Source of the DNA: Chara braunii
Lineage: Eukaryota; Streptophyta; Charophyceae; Charales; Characeae
DNA: 43,402 nt
Reading direction: 5' to 3'
Assembly (NCBI GenBank): GCA_003427395.1
Contig: BFEA01000301.1
Location: 413,825 to 457,226, forward strand
Of the stretch, positions 10,480 to 20,663 are shown piece by piece. A model generated the notes under the pieces. It did no database searches, was not told the DNA's origin, and saw only the letters and a program-made list of their open reading frames with translations. The translations under genes were made by a program, and so were the position numbers. The stretch's first letter is position 1. Each line of letters opens with the position of its first letter.

Positions 10480-13319
10480 TTCCCTCCTCTCTCTCCCCCG
10501 CTCTTTCTCTTCTCCTCTCCCCCCTTCGCCTTGCCCCTTCTCTCCCTTCCCCTCACTTGGCATATGACTAACCACTCCTCCCCTCACTTGTTACAATGCC
10601 AGGGTGCGAACAGTAAAGGAAGATCAGACCTCACTTGGTGGAGAAAGAGGGCAAGGGGAGGATAGCCGGTCGCTTGTGCCACCAAGAAGGCAAAAGAAGG
10701 GACACTTGAAAAGAGTGGAAAAGAGGCAGAATCTGGAAGAAAGCATAAGTTGAAAGAGACGTCAGTTTGACTCGACCATTTCCCCGACTACATGACTATG
10801 AGAAGAGGATGGGCTGAGTGAGCAAAGAAAGGGAACAAAGAACAGCCAAAGAACATGAAAAGGATAGGCATGTGGGAAGGGTTATGTGTTGACCCCCAAC
10901 GGGGGATTGCATGGATTTTTGCTTTGTGTGGGACTGTGCAGGTAAGTGAAGGCTAAGGATGCCTTGAGCTGGATAGGGCCGGGAGGAACCGGACATCAAA
11001 GGGAAAAGGGAAGAGGGGCTATGGGGCCCTTAGCATAAAGCCAACCCGTGGAAATGACCTTTGCAATTGAGACTTGGAGTGTAAATGAGAAAATGGGGTG
11101 CTATCTTGCCAAGGGAAGTGTGAAGTTGAGCATGCATGCATGTAACGGCCCCGAAAAGACTAAGCGGCCTGCTTCAATAGGGTTGAATGAGATGTATGAG
11201 GTCCAATGGGTGGCTAGAGGCGAGGGGAGGGACGGCTTCGCCGCGCCCCGATGATGCCGTAAAGTTGCGATGCTTAGGGAAATGGTCCGCGGCCTAAGGA
11301 TGACGCTTAGCCTGCGCACAAAAGAAGAGAACTCTCAAAGAACCCCTGGACTTCCCGAGTACTGGAAAGCGCAATTGCTTGAGAACACAACGAAGAACCA
11401 AAAAACAAAATCGGCGCAACGGAATGACTAGTGAGACTACCACCCGGCGTGAGGGCTGAACTACATCCCCAATGTCAAAGCTCTCTCGCGCGATGGCCCA
11501 TCCCCATCCATCTCAAAGCACTTGGTGGGGGTGACCTCGGGACGAACGGCCCGCGCCCTGAGCATGAGTGTGGGCGGGCTGAGCCAACTGGGACCCGCAA
11601 TGGGGTCGACTAAGGCTCGAAAGTCTACCGGGGTTTGGCCCTACAAAACTGGTGGACGTGACGGGCATGGGTTAAATTGACCCTTGCAATTCCGACGGGG
11701 GCGCCCGACGCATGGACATGTACACAACCCAAGATAAGGAAAATGGACTTGTGTTTGCTCTTTCCCTTGTGAGAATCAGATGGGAGAGTGGCTGGGCGCA
11801 TGGCATGGCCAGGCCTGGAGGTATAACATGCATGCTATGCATTTGATCAGTCGTTCCCTTGTGGAATGGCTCTAGGCCTCCTTCGTCCGATGCTGGTGTT
11901 CGCCAGTCCGGGGAAGCCTTGGGCAAGTCGCAGGTCGACCCTTCCTCTTCGTATGAAAGAAGGGCTCCGATTACCTGGCAGGCGGTTGGTGCTCCGGTTT
12001 CGACCGGGTTCCAATGAAAATCCCGCAGCGGCGTGATCCGACCGAACGGGTGCCCTCCTATCTTCTTCTTTGAGCCCAGTGGGCTCATGCACTTTGCACT
12101 TTTTTTTTTAATGCTTGAAGGACCAACATGAACACAACGGGTTATCAAGAAGGAACAATCCCGCCCTATGAAAGGACAGACAAGTGAAGAGAAAGGGAAT
12201 GAAGGGAGTTGCTAGACTCCAAGGAAAACTAACTCACCTTTCAAGACTCTCACAAGAAGGAACCAACCACTATGTATGAAAATAGGGGGAGTGGCACTCA
12301 TTGTCCTGAGAGAAAATTGTGAGTTATGGGTAGGAAGCGCTGGGAGCACCAAGGGAAAGGCACTTGCACTCTATGCGTCCCACTTGGGACTTGTGTTTGA
12401 ATAATGGGATTTGAGCGTCCTGCCTTTCGGAAGGAAAGGATGGGTCTGCACCGACCGGTGCGGGTTGCGAAACGTCGCTCTCTTTCTGTAGGCTGCCGTG
12501 TGTTCGTGTGGGGAGGTCAGGCCACCGAGCTGTCGAACGGGAGTTTGTCACGCTGGTTGATTAGTAGCATTCCCGTTCGAACGGTGACGAGCTTGGCTCG
12601 ATGATCTGCCGGACGGGGTGCGAAACGTCTCCTTAGGAGGGGCTTAACCTGTTAGCTGGCGGGGGGAGTACCACTGCATGCGGACAAAGACGAAGCCTCG
12701 AAAACGATTAGTAGCTTCTCGTAGCATGGTTTGAGAAAGGTTGATTCTTGTCGGACCGATGGAAGTGAATGCCCGGACGGCTGACTTGTGTCCCTGTATT
12801 TAGGCACACGGGGGTAACCCTCGGTGTCGGTATGGATGTGCAAAAGCGGCAAGACGGGATGGGGTATTCTGGGTACAAGGAAAGGGCTAACGCCTTGTCG
12901 GAGCCTGCGTACCGCGCTCGCGACGGTTGAGCTGCGCTTGAGGTATGGGATAAAACTCTACCGATAGTATCAGCGGAGAGACCATATTGGAAAAAGGCCG
13001 GTGAGGAGATGATCAGCCCGTATGTGAGATTGTCTGATTTTTTTTATGTGTTTCCCCTCTGTAAAGATTGATCGAGCTTGGATCGTTGGACAAGACATAC
13101 TTCTAAGTCTATCCCCCCCCCATCTAAGTCCACACGAGTGAGAAATGATCGGAAGGAAGGAGGATAGAGGTCAGCTGAAATGGAACCAAGAGAAAGAATG
13201 TGGGGAAATGGATGGCCGACCGAGGGTATTATGGGGAGGTGGTACTTAGGAATGGGGAGGCAAATTAGGAAGACCTTGATGAGGGGTCTGAAATAATTCT
13301 CATCTAGGACGAGGGTTGA
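10480..13319. other. unassigned GC-rich stretch, no supported gene
   Basis: About 2.8 kb with only short overlapping ORFs and no retroelement domain. It includes many short inverted repeats, for example GCACCG-AC-CGGTGC near 12448, CCGTTCGAACGG near 12568 and TGAGCCCA-G-TGGGCTCA at 12071-12087. The word GCGAAACGTC occurs twice (about 12467 and 12619). The style (structured, non-repetitive, with GGGCTGAACTACA-like blocks) reminded me of plant mitochondrial intron sequence, but I could not find a group II domain V, so this is only an impression. Confidence 0.4.
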
Positions 13320-13382
13320 CCTGACCAAAAGAACCGGTTGGTACTCTTTTATGAAAAACAAGGGTCGGGTCCTGAAAACAAA

Positions 13383-14187
13383 ATGGCGCGATGGTTGCCT
13401 CCCCCAATCTATACCAACGGCCCGGAGATGCCAGTAGATGTAAAGGAAGGGGTATCAGTCGTCCTCCCGGAAGATGGGACGTGGACGGACCTTGAACCAG
13501 CGTATCAAACGACAATGTTGGAAGGGGAGGACGCGTTTCTTTGGATAGAGACAGTATGGACTAATGTCAGCTCAACAAGGTTGTCGCCAAGTTTAATGGA
13601 TTTGGAATTCTAAGGGACGATGGAAGCCCGGGGGTGGGTCTACTTGTCGCAAGGTGGGGAGAATGCTATGGTCATAGAGTTGGCACTCGGGAATACCGGA
13701 TGAATTGTTTAGGAAGGCAGAAGCGGAGGTTGTGTGGGCTGCGTGTCAGCGGAGGGAAATGGAAATGGAAAGGGTAGACGTGTGGGTGGAACTTGGGGAT
13801 AGAGGAAGCATGAGGCGACCCGTCAGAACCATGCGATGTGTGCTGCCTCCCTTCCTAGTGGATGCAGTTTTCGGAACCCGAAGCAGGCTAGTACGGATAT
13901 GCCAGTCCATGACGAACCTCGAACTGTACCAGTGCGCTAGGCAATACTTCTTTCGGTTGTCGGTAAATATGGGGTCGTTCGAAGGGAACTGGGCGGCCGA
14001 GCTGGCCGAGATACTAAACTGCCTTAGCATAGACAATGTCTTTGTCTCTAGCTCTGTGCATTGGGGAATAGTCTACAGGAATGTGGTAATAGGGGAGACG
14101 TTTCTGGAAGGGGTGAGGGAGTTGCTCTACAACGAAGAGGACGACTTCAATGACGAGGACGAAGATGATGAGGACTGGGACTTCTAA
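13383..14187 (+). pseudogene. unknown protein-coding remnant with acidic C-terminal tail
   Basis: I do not recognise a family. An ATG in good context (AAAATGGCG) at 13383 opens a frame to TAA at 13611-13613. The same frame is then open to about 13690 (GWVYLSQGGENAMVIELALG). A +1/-2 change there joins it to the frame of 13684-14187, which reads IPDELFRKAEAEVVWAACQRR and continues to a stop. The last 160 residues look like a globular protein: hydrophobic blocks such as CVLPPFLVDAVFGTR and WAAELAEILNCLSIDNVF. They end in an acidic tail of about 18 residues (EEDDFNDEDEDDEDWDF). The broken frame could be a pseudogene, missed introns or assembly error. A different frame between 13570 and 13760 is also open, so the middle part is uncertain. 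Confidence 0.45.
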
Positions 14188-14611
14188 AGAGGGTGGGGTG
14201 ACTTAACCTTGGGAGAAACGGGTGGCCTGGTATTGTGCAGGGAGGGGAAATATGACTAGAAAAGAAATGATGATGGAATACACCTTCAAGGGGTGGGAAC
14301 CAAGGCGGCTCAGAGGAGGAATAGAAATGCCCATAGCGGCAGAAAACGAGTGCACCGAATTGCACTGAAACTGTCATATTGTGCTGATTTTTTGCTTTTT
14401 TTCTTGTTTTTCTTTTCGTGTGATATATATGTGCTTTAGGGTACGTCATGTGTGCAGTTTTGACATGTTTGGATCAATAATGAAAAAGTTGGCATTTTGT
14501 TGAATTCGTTGGACGCTTCATTTTGACTCGGAAAGTGTCTTTGTGTTAGGGTTTCATAGTGTTTTTTTGTTTTTTTTTTCGTTTTTTTTGGTCTGTTTCC
14601 TTTTTTGATGT
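14188..14611. other. AT/T-rich intergenic stretch
   Basis: No gene is seen. From about 14390 it is rich in T runs (14565-14610) and lies between the unknown ORF remnant and element B. It may be the 3' flank of the former. No polyadenylation signal can be asserted. Confidence 0.6.
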
Positions 14612-15445
14612 TTGCACTATGGTCTCATATCATTTATTTTTAAAAATTCTGATGAAATTCGCACCGCAATTGTCAACAAAAACAGCGAATATTTGGGCTC
14701 GACGGACGCATCGACGGACCCACGCATCACCAAGCTTCTCAATGCCTATGGCGACGTTTTCGAAGCCCTGCATGGAGCCATACCCGATCGCCCAATCCGT
14801 CACGAGATCATCCTCGAGGCTGGGGTCGTACCTCCATGTGGTTCCATCTACCGCATGAGCGAGGAAGAGTTAAGTGTGCTAGGGCACAACTCGACGACCT
14901 TCTTGAGAAAGGCTGGATTCAGCCTAGCTCTTCGCCATACGGCGCTCCCGTTCTCTTCGTCCGAAAGAAGAACAAGGACTCGCGGTTGTGCATCGATTAT
15001 CGCAAGCTCAATGCGCAAACCGTCAAGAACGTCTGACCCTCTTCCGCGAATCAACGACCTCCTCGAATGGTTGGGCGGCGCTAAATTTTTCTCCAAACTT
15101 GACCTCAAATCGGGATATCACCAACTCGAGATCCACCGGGAGGACCGCTACAAGACCGCGTTCAAAACGCGTTACGGACATTTCGAATGGCTGGTCATGC
15201 CTTTTGGCCTTACGAATGCTCCGACCATGTTCCAAGTGGCTATGATGACGGAGTTCCGACACATGTTGGACAGGTTTGTACTCATCTACCTCGACGACGA
15301 TATCTTGGTATACAACCGAGTTTGGACGAGCATGTGGACCACCTGCACACCATTTTGGAGTGGCTACGACAAGCCAAGTACAAATCCAACCGTGACAAAT
15401 GTGAATTCGCGCAGCGGGAGCTCGAATACTTGGGCCATTACGTGA
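14612..15445 (+). pseudogene. pol: element B reverse transcriptase (5' part, frameshifted)
   Basis: Ty3/gypsy pol without gag or protease upstream; clear homology starts near 14715. Motifs: [62 protein letters not shown]. Frameshifts occur near 14878 and 15034; the second is an extra T in KNV/DPLPRIN and restores the frame. A third lies near 15330. The catalytic box reads YLDDDIL at about 15287-15307: one Asp codon is duplicated in frame, placing an extra residue in the metal site. The sequence is distinct from the RTs of A, C, D and E, notably in YRKLNAQT, so B is another lineage. Confidence 0.88.
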
Positions 15446-16158
15446 CGCCGCAAGGCATCTGTCCGCTCGCGGACAAGATTGAGGCCATCCACGTATGGCC
15501 CAAGCCCACCAACACCACGAACGATTGTTCATTCATGGGGTTGGCAAGCTACTACCAATGCTTCATCACTGGGTACTCAAGGATTGCCGCACCATTGTCG
15601 AGATTACAATCGCCAAAGGTGCCATTCGTATTCGACGACGAAGCGCGCCGGTCATTCCAAGCACTCAAGACGGCCATGCTCATGGCTTCCGTCCTTAGCA
15701 TCTACGACCCCACCTTGCCAACGAGAGTAACAACCGACACCTCCGGCTATGGTATTGGGGCAGTCTTGGAACAACACGACGACGACGACTGGCATCCCGT
15801 GGAGTACTTCAGCCACAAGGTGCCTCCCATCAACTCAATTGATGATGCAAGGAAGAAGGAGCTGCTCACGTTCGTGATGGCTCTCAAGCGATGGCGGCAC
15901 TTCCTCCTTGGGCGTCGTAGGTTCACATCAGTCACTGATAACAACCCGTTGACCTACTACAAGGCGCAAGATGCGGTAAGAAGCACTATCGGACGATGGA
16001 TGTATTTCATCGACCAATTTGACTTCCCACCGAAACATCTCGTCGACCTCTCCAATTGCGCAGTAGATGCACACTCGCGAAGACCCGATCTTTGTGCTAT
16101 GACACTTCGCATTCGACGAGGAACTCCCGCGACATTTCATTCGGGGCCACCAATCTGA
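15330..16158 (+). pseudogene. element B RT thumb and RNase H
   Basis: Continues pol after the frameshift near 15330: [35 protein letters not shown]. RNase H follows with TTDTSGYGIGAVLEQHDDDD (first Asp), RKKELLTFVMALKRWRHFLLG and TSVTDNNPLTYY, ending around VDAHSRRPD. The region is intact over about 290 codons, unlike the RT upstream. The stop at 16156-16158 is an in-frame break before the integrase. Confidence 0.86.
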
Positions 16159-17661
16159 TCCGGATTTCGCCACGCTATATGCACAATTATCTTCGGATCA
16201 CATGCTGCCCATCAATTATCGCATCGTCGACGGGTACCTTCTTCTCCACTCGCGAGGCAAGGACTTACTCTGCGTCCCACGAGACCGTCGTCTTCGAACT
16301 TGCCTTCTCGACGAGTACCATGACTTGCAACTCGCCGACCATTTCGGAGTCAATTGGACTATTGCACGACTTCAACAATGATTTCGGTGGCCCGACGTCA
16401 TCACCGATGTCACTCGGTATTGCGACTCTTGCCAAGTTTACCGACGAAGCAAGCCCCGCAACTACAATCCCTACGCGCACCCGTTGCCTATTCCCCGGGA
16501 ACCCGGCCTCTCCATTGCTATGGACGTCACCGGCCCGTTTCCGCGCGACCGCCTCGGGCACGACAGCATTTTCACGGCCCGTTTCCCCACGACCGCCTCG
16601 AGCCATTTGAGTAAGTTCGCGCGGTTTCTTACATGTAAGTACTACGCCACGACTACCGAGCTCGCGCGACTCTAGCACACCGGCTGGATTTGCAGTCACA
16701 GTGTTCCGGAAGACATCGTCAACGACCTCGACACCCGGTTCAAGTCGTCATTTTGGACTTCCCTCACGAAAGGAGTCCGACACCGAAATGAAACCAAGTT
16801 CGGCTCGACACCCACAAACGGGCGGGCAAACAAAGAGAGCACATCAGATTGCTCAAATGATGCTTCGTACGCTCATGCATCCGGATCAGAAGGACTGGGT
16901 TGACCACCGCCCCAACATCGAGTTCGCCTACGACACTTCGTTGCATCTGGCAATCAGCGTGACTCCATTTAACTTGCACCACGGTGGTCGGAAAGGCCAT
17001 ATCTTCACTGATCTTCTCCTCCCACGAACTGCCGACATCAACGTTGCTTGCTCTCCCGCCTCTGTCCAAAAGTACAGGGAATTGCTGACTCAAGCCCGTG
17101 CGAACATGCACAAGGCTCAAATTTGCATGCAGCAGCAAGCCAACACGCGTCGTGTGCCATGTCAGAGGAAGTACAAGGGAAGAGTTTGCACTTGAACAGG
17201 ATGTTTCATGCAAGCTACTCCCCAAGTGGTTTGGACCATGGACCGTCCTTTCAGCCGCAGGCGACAAGCCCGACGGCCTATCTTTTGTGATCGACATCCC
17301 TCCACATCTGCCGGTCCACCCAGTCTTTCACGCCTCGAAGCTGGCGACATATATACCGACTAAGAGTGACGATTTCCCGGGCCGGCGATCGCAAGACCCT
17401 CCTTCCATGGATGGTCATCAAGAAGTCTGCGTCATCACGGATCGCAAGCAGGACAACAGGCCTCGACAGTACAAAGTTACCTTCAAAGCATGCGAACCTG
17501 ACAAAACTCGATGGATTTCACAAGCGGATTTGCAAGCATCCGCACCTTTTATCTACGCTCACTACGAACGACAAAGACTAGCTAAGGAAGTTTCACGACT
17601 CGCCCCTCCCACCCGGATATTGGTTCCTCCCTACGGCAAGCAGCTTCGCCCTCGCAGGTAA
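16159..17661 (+). pseudogene. element B integrase and chromodomain, fragmented
   Basis: Frames alternate. The zinc-binding part is at about 16310-16450 (YHDLQLADHFG, then YCDSCQVYRRSK), with a stop between. The first core Asp is in AMDVTGPFP (about 16520) and the second in NDLDTRF (about 16720). The third position reads GGQTKRAHQ, so the catalytic Glu is Lys (codon AAG, about 16835). The core ends with a stop near 17193. The C-terminal part, in another frame to 17661, has LLPKWFGPWTVLSAAGD, HPVFHASKLATYIP and a chromodomain-like tail. There CVITDRKQDNRPRQYKV is followed by an intact Trp (TRWISQADLQ) and a basic end. Confidence 0.85.
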
Positions 17662-17672
17662 GCTCGGTCTTT

Positions 17673-17686
17673 CAAGGAGCTGGGGG
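17673..17686 (+). other. polypurine tract before LTR-B
   Basis: AAGGAGCTGGGGG sits directly before the TGTGGCATGC start of the LTR, 12 bases after the element B stop. This supports the LTR being the 3' LTR of element B. Confidence 0.6.
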
Positions 17687-17947
17687 TGTGGCATGCTGCG
17701 CACCACACGGGCCTGCAGGGCCCGACCAGGCGGAATAAGGGCCCTCCAGGCCCTGTGTCGTTTCAGCCTAAAAGCCTAAAAAGGAGGGCCATTTTCAGGC
17801 CCTCATAAAGTCGACCTTTCCTGAAACTTGGGCCAGACCAGGGATAAGCACAGGTCACTTTTAGTGCTTGTTTCACGACAACCCTTTTTTTGAACTTCAG
17901 CGCCAGGGTCTGGCACGATTCGGCACTGGCAAGAGCAGCCTCCCAGT

Positions 17948-17975
17948 CGGACCAGTACTATATAGTACTGGTCCG
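17948..17975. repeat. 28-bp perfect palindrome centred on TATATA
   Basis: Half-site CGGACCAGTACTAT is followed immediately by its reverse complement. The middle reads ACTATATAGT, a plausible TATA box. The homologous LTR at the right edge lacks it: there GCAGCCTCCTGGACTGCCTC runs straight on to GCCCTGCAG. Confidence 0.9.
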
Positions 17976-18238
17976 CCCTGCAGACTGCAGGCAGGAGGCA
18001 GTTGAGGAGGCAGTCTTCAGGATTCTGCAGCAGCACTCTGCAGGAGCGCTGCAATAGTAGTAGATAGCGATAGGAGTAGTCTTCAGAGCTGGGCACTGCT
18101 AGGATCTTAGCGTTGGGAGAGAGGAAGTGGCGGAGGCCAGGGACACTTACCTGGGAGCTTACCTGTGGCGTTATAGCTCCAGCTTCGTCTTCGATGTACC
18201 TGCAACAAGGCGCCACCTTCACAGAGTACTTGGTACAC

Positions 18239-18242
<4 letters not shown>

Positions 18243-18312
<70 letters not shown>
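18243..18312. repeat. (GA)n microsatellite in LTR-B
   Basis: About 35 uninterrupted AG units. The homologous LTR near 42812 has a much shorter run at the same place plus a second run at 42702. Confidence 0.95.
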
Positions 18313-18317
<5 letters not shown>

Positions 18318-18452
18318 CTTCTTCTTCCTATCCTCCAGTCCACCATCTCTTCCTGAGCCTCCAGCTACCTGACTTCTCCGTATCGGCAGACTACGAGAGA
18401 GAGGGAGAGAGATTTGTGACTTCGGGATGTTGACGACATTTGGATACAGACT

Positions 18453-19122
18453 NNNNNNNNNNNNNNNNNNNNNNNNNNNNNNNNNNNNNNNNNNNNNNNN
18501 NNNNNNNNNNNNNNNNNNNNNNNNNNNNNNNNNNNNNNNNNNNNNNNNNNNNNNNNNNNNNNNNNNNNNNNNNNNNNNNNNNNNNNNNNNNNNNNNNNNN
18601 NNNNNNNNNNNNNNNNNNNNNNNNNNNNNNNNNNNNNNNNNNNNNNNNNNNNNNNNNNNNNNNNNNNNNNNNNNNNNNNNNNNNNNNNNNNNNNNNNNNN
18701 NNNNNNNNNNNNNNNNNNNNNNNNNNNNNNNNNNNNNNNNNNNNNNNNNNNNNNNNNNNNNNNNNNNNNNNNNNNNNNNNNNNNNNNNNNNNNNNNNNNN
18801 NNNNNNNNNNNNNNNNNNNNNNNNNNNNNNNNNNNNNNNNNNNNNNNNNNNNNNNNNNNNNNNNNNNNNNNNNNNNNNNNNNNNNNNNNNNNNNNNNNNN
18901 NNNNNNNNNNNNNNNNNNNNNNNNNNNNNNNNNNNNNNNNNNNNNNNNNNNNNNNNNNNNNNNNNNNNNNNNNNNNNNNNNNNNNNNNNNNNNNNNNNNN
19001 NNNNNNNNNNNNNNNNNNNNNNNNNNNNNNNNNNNNNNNNNNNNNNNNNNNNNNNNNNNNNNNNNNNNNNNNNNNNNNNNNNNNNNNNNNNNNNNNNNNN
19101 NNNNNNNNNNNNNNNNNNNNNN
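18453..19122. other. assembly gap of 670 N inside LTR-B
   Basis: All N. The ~94 bases before the gap (about 18358-18452) and after it (about 19128-19222) are near-identical, sharing CTCCAGCTACCTGACTTCTC and the following text to TTGGATA(C/G)AGACT. The homologous LTR at 42435-43402 has the block once and no extra 670 bp, so the gap may be an unmerged contig overlap. Confidence 0.95.
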
Positions 19123-19452
19123 CCTCACCCTCCAGCTACCTGACTTCTCCGTATCGGCAGACTACGAGAGAGAGGGAGAGAGATTTGTGACTTCGGGATG
19201 TTGACGACATTTGGATAGAGACTCAACCTGGGACAGAGACATTGATGGGAGACTATTTGGGATCGATATCGACGACATTGGTGTTGGCGACATTCTCATC
19301 TTCTTCCCCATCTTCGTCTGATCCCCCTCCTTTCATCTGTGTATGAGTGGAGCCTGGCGCATTCTTCCTGTGTGTAGCGCCAGGCCCCTTCACACCTTGC
19401 GATGATGACGATGTATGTTTGGTCTGCATTGCCACATTGATGGGTCTGATCA

Positions 19453-19570
19453 TTGGTATTTTAGCCTTCCGCTGCGCTATCCTGTACTATGTGAGAGAGG
19501 TCGGTTCTTGTTCTGGTCTGCGCCCTTATGGTATGCAACAGTCACATGCCTCTTTCCCCGCCGCCACTTG
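19453..19570 (+). other. PBS-like word and leader fragment after LTR-B
   Basis: TTGGTATTTTAGCCTTC corresponds to TTGGTATCTAAGTCTTC on the minus strand next to the element E LTR (42433-42417). The next ~90 bp (GAGGTCGGTTCTTGTTCTGG) also match the element E leader. It is cut off near 19565 by an inverted piece of LTR-C. Confidence 0.75.
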
Positions 19571-19834
19571 AGTGTTTTCCCCGCTGCAACCCTCAATGTC
19601 AATGCCACAGGTAAGTACTGGCCCTTCGGGCCTTCCGAACAAACAAGTGCCCTTGTGGGTCACACACACACTCAAGCCAACAAGCACTCAGATAGGCATG
19701 CAGACCAGCAAACATGCACCCAGACAGACTTAGAAAACTCAGCAAAAAGCGGGAAACTCGGTAAGGCATACATTCCATGAGCAAAATTGAGAAATCAGCT
19801 GTGTGTCTCAGTCCATGAACGGCAGGTCACTACA
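19571..19834 (-). repeat. inverted 5' fragment of LTR-C
   Basis: The reverse complement matches 26097-26440: CATGGACTGA(G/A)ACACACAGCTGA, TTTCCCGCTT, GTGTGTGTGTGAC, GGGCACTTG, and CAGTACTTACCTGTGGC before GTTGCAGCGGGGA. Its LTR start lies about 22 bp beyond the last recognised codon of the tricalbin-like gene, in the same sense as that gene. Confidence 0.85.
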
Positions 19835-19856
19835 CAAGTGACATAATCATACTCAC

Positions 19857-20111
19857 TCACTTCTTTGACTTTGAGGCAACCTTTCGTGTGATCCGAATGT
19901 GTAGCTCTCCCTTGTCCACACCTTTCAGAGGCAACCACTGATCCACTGTCTTATTTGGCTCTAGTCCGTCCAAATCAACCTCACAATGCCCTATCGTGGT
20001 CGGCATCAAAATTGTATTGTAGTCCTTGACGTGCAAAATCAAGCTACTCCTCCCGTCCTCGATGAAAGACATACTAAAGTTCCACAAAGGGTTCACAGTC
20101 TTGTACACAAC
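19857..20111 (-). CDS. tricalbin-like C2 protein, C2-domain 3' exon (possibly terminal)
   Basis: Encodes the second half of a C2 domain: VVYKTVNPLWN, LILHVKDYNTILMPTTIGHC, VDQWLPLKGVDKGELHIRIT, ending KSKK. Wording and order match the last C2 domain of plant tricalbin/NTMC2 proteins (SMP-C2 proteins at membrane contact sites). The exon starts at 20111 after TTGGTGCAG (acceptor) in phase 0, matching the phase-0 donor at 27790. The frame meets TGA at 19859-19857, but the bases there read AAGAA|GTGAGTGAG, a strong splice donor. Known relatives continue beyond this C2, so the stop may be intronic. Only the Asp in KDYNT remains of loop 3, so calcium binding is probably weak or absent. Confidence 0.8.
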   Translation of the reverse strand, partial: VVYKTVNPLWNFSMSFIEDGRSSLILHVKDYNTILMPTTIGHCEVDLDGLEPNKTVDQWLPLKGVDKGELHIRITRKVASKSKK

Positions 20112-20663
20112 CTGCACCAAATTAAAGAGTCCAACATATCAGAAGACTCACAATGAGGACTAATGGTGTGCATTTTGTGGTGTAAGGGATTTGTAATATC
20201 ATGCATTATTGATACAATTAGCAAACAGAACAGAGTTGAAAACAAAGAGATGGCTTCCATAGAGCAGATAATCACTGACAGAAGGAACAGTTGCACAAAT
20301 GAGGCAAATAAACATGATGTCAACAATGGGCAGAGCAGCAAAAAAGACACAGAATGCAACTGGTTTCTGCAAAGAGGCTAAAGTCTGTCCACACTGACTA
20401 TCACTTTGTGCAATTGTTGCTTGATGAGACACTGGCCTCGGCTGGCAGAGGGTGGCACTCCCCACGAGGAGATGCAGTCTCAGTCAATGAATGGCGACCT
20501 AAAACTCTGGGGTCTTCCTCAGACCAGCAGGCTGCCATAGAACAGAAACAAAACGGTCTCTGCAAATTGAGAATCGGGTTGGACAGATTCCAGGATGATC
20601 CAAACCCCCTGGAAAACTGATAGACTTAGGAGTGGGTTGGATATCACAACTGGTCTGTAGTGG

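Larger units (their letters stand above)
17687..19452 (+). repeat. LTR-B, about 1.77 kb including a 670-N gap
   Basis: The start follows a PPT. The end (GATCA) is set by a following TTGGTATT, a PBS-like word. The whole LTR aligns in inverted orientation with 43402-42435 at the right edge of the window: shared blocks include CAGGCCCT/GTCGTTTCAGCCT, GCAAGAGCAGCCTCC, GCGCTGGGAGAGA, CTTACCTGTGGCG and CATTCTTCCTGTGTG. It contains a 28-bp palindrome around TATATA, a (GA)n run and antisense splice-donor-like ACTTACCTG words. A PBS-like word after an LTR is expected only for a 5' LTR, so this one may be shared by tandem elements or belong to a second, truncated element. Confidence 0.82.

Noticed and set aside
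10309-10665. ORFs of 92 and 107 codons over the CT/GA-rich region
   Set aside because: They are translations of a microsatellite (SL or RE dipeptide runs) without other protein character.
10938-10950. Splice donor TGCAGGTAAGTG as part of a host gene in the unassigned region
   Set aside because: No open exon with coding character leads into it and no matching acceptor was found.
10480-13319. Ribosomal RNA or a defined group II intron
   Set aside because: No conserved rRNA blocks were recognised, and no domain V hairpin with the AGC triad could be located.
18427-19204. Long ORFs on both strands across 18391-19204
   Set aside because: They run through 670 N bases, so their length is an artefact of the gap.
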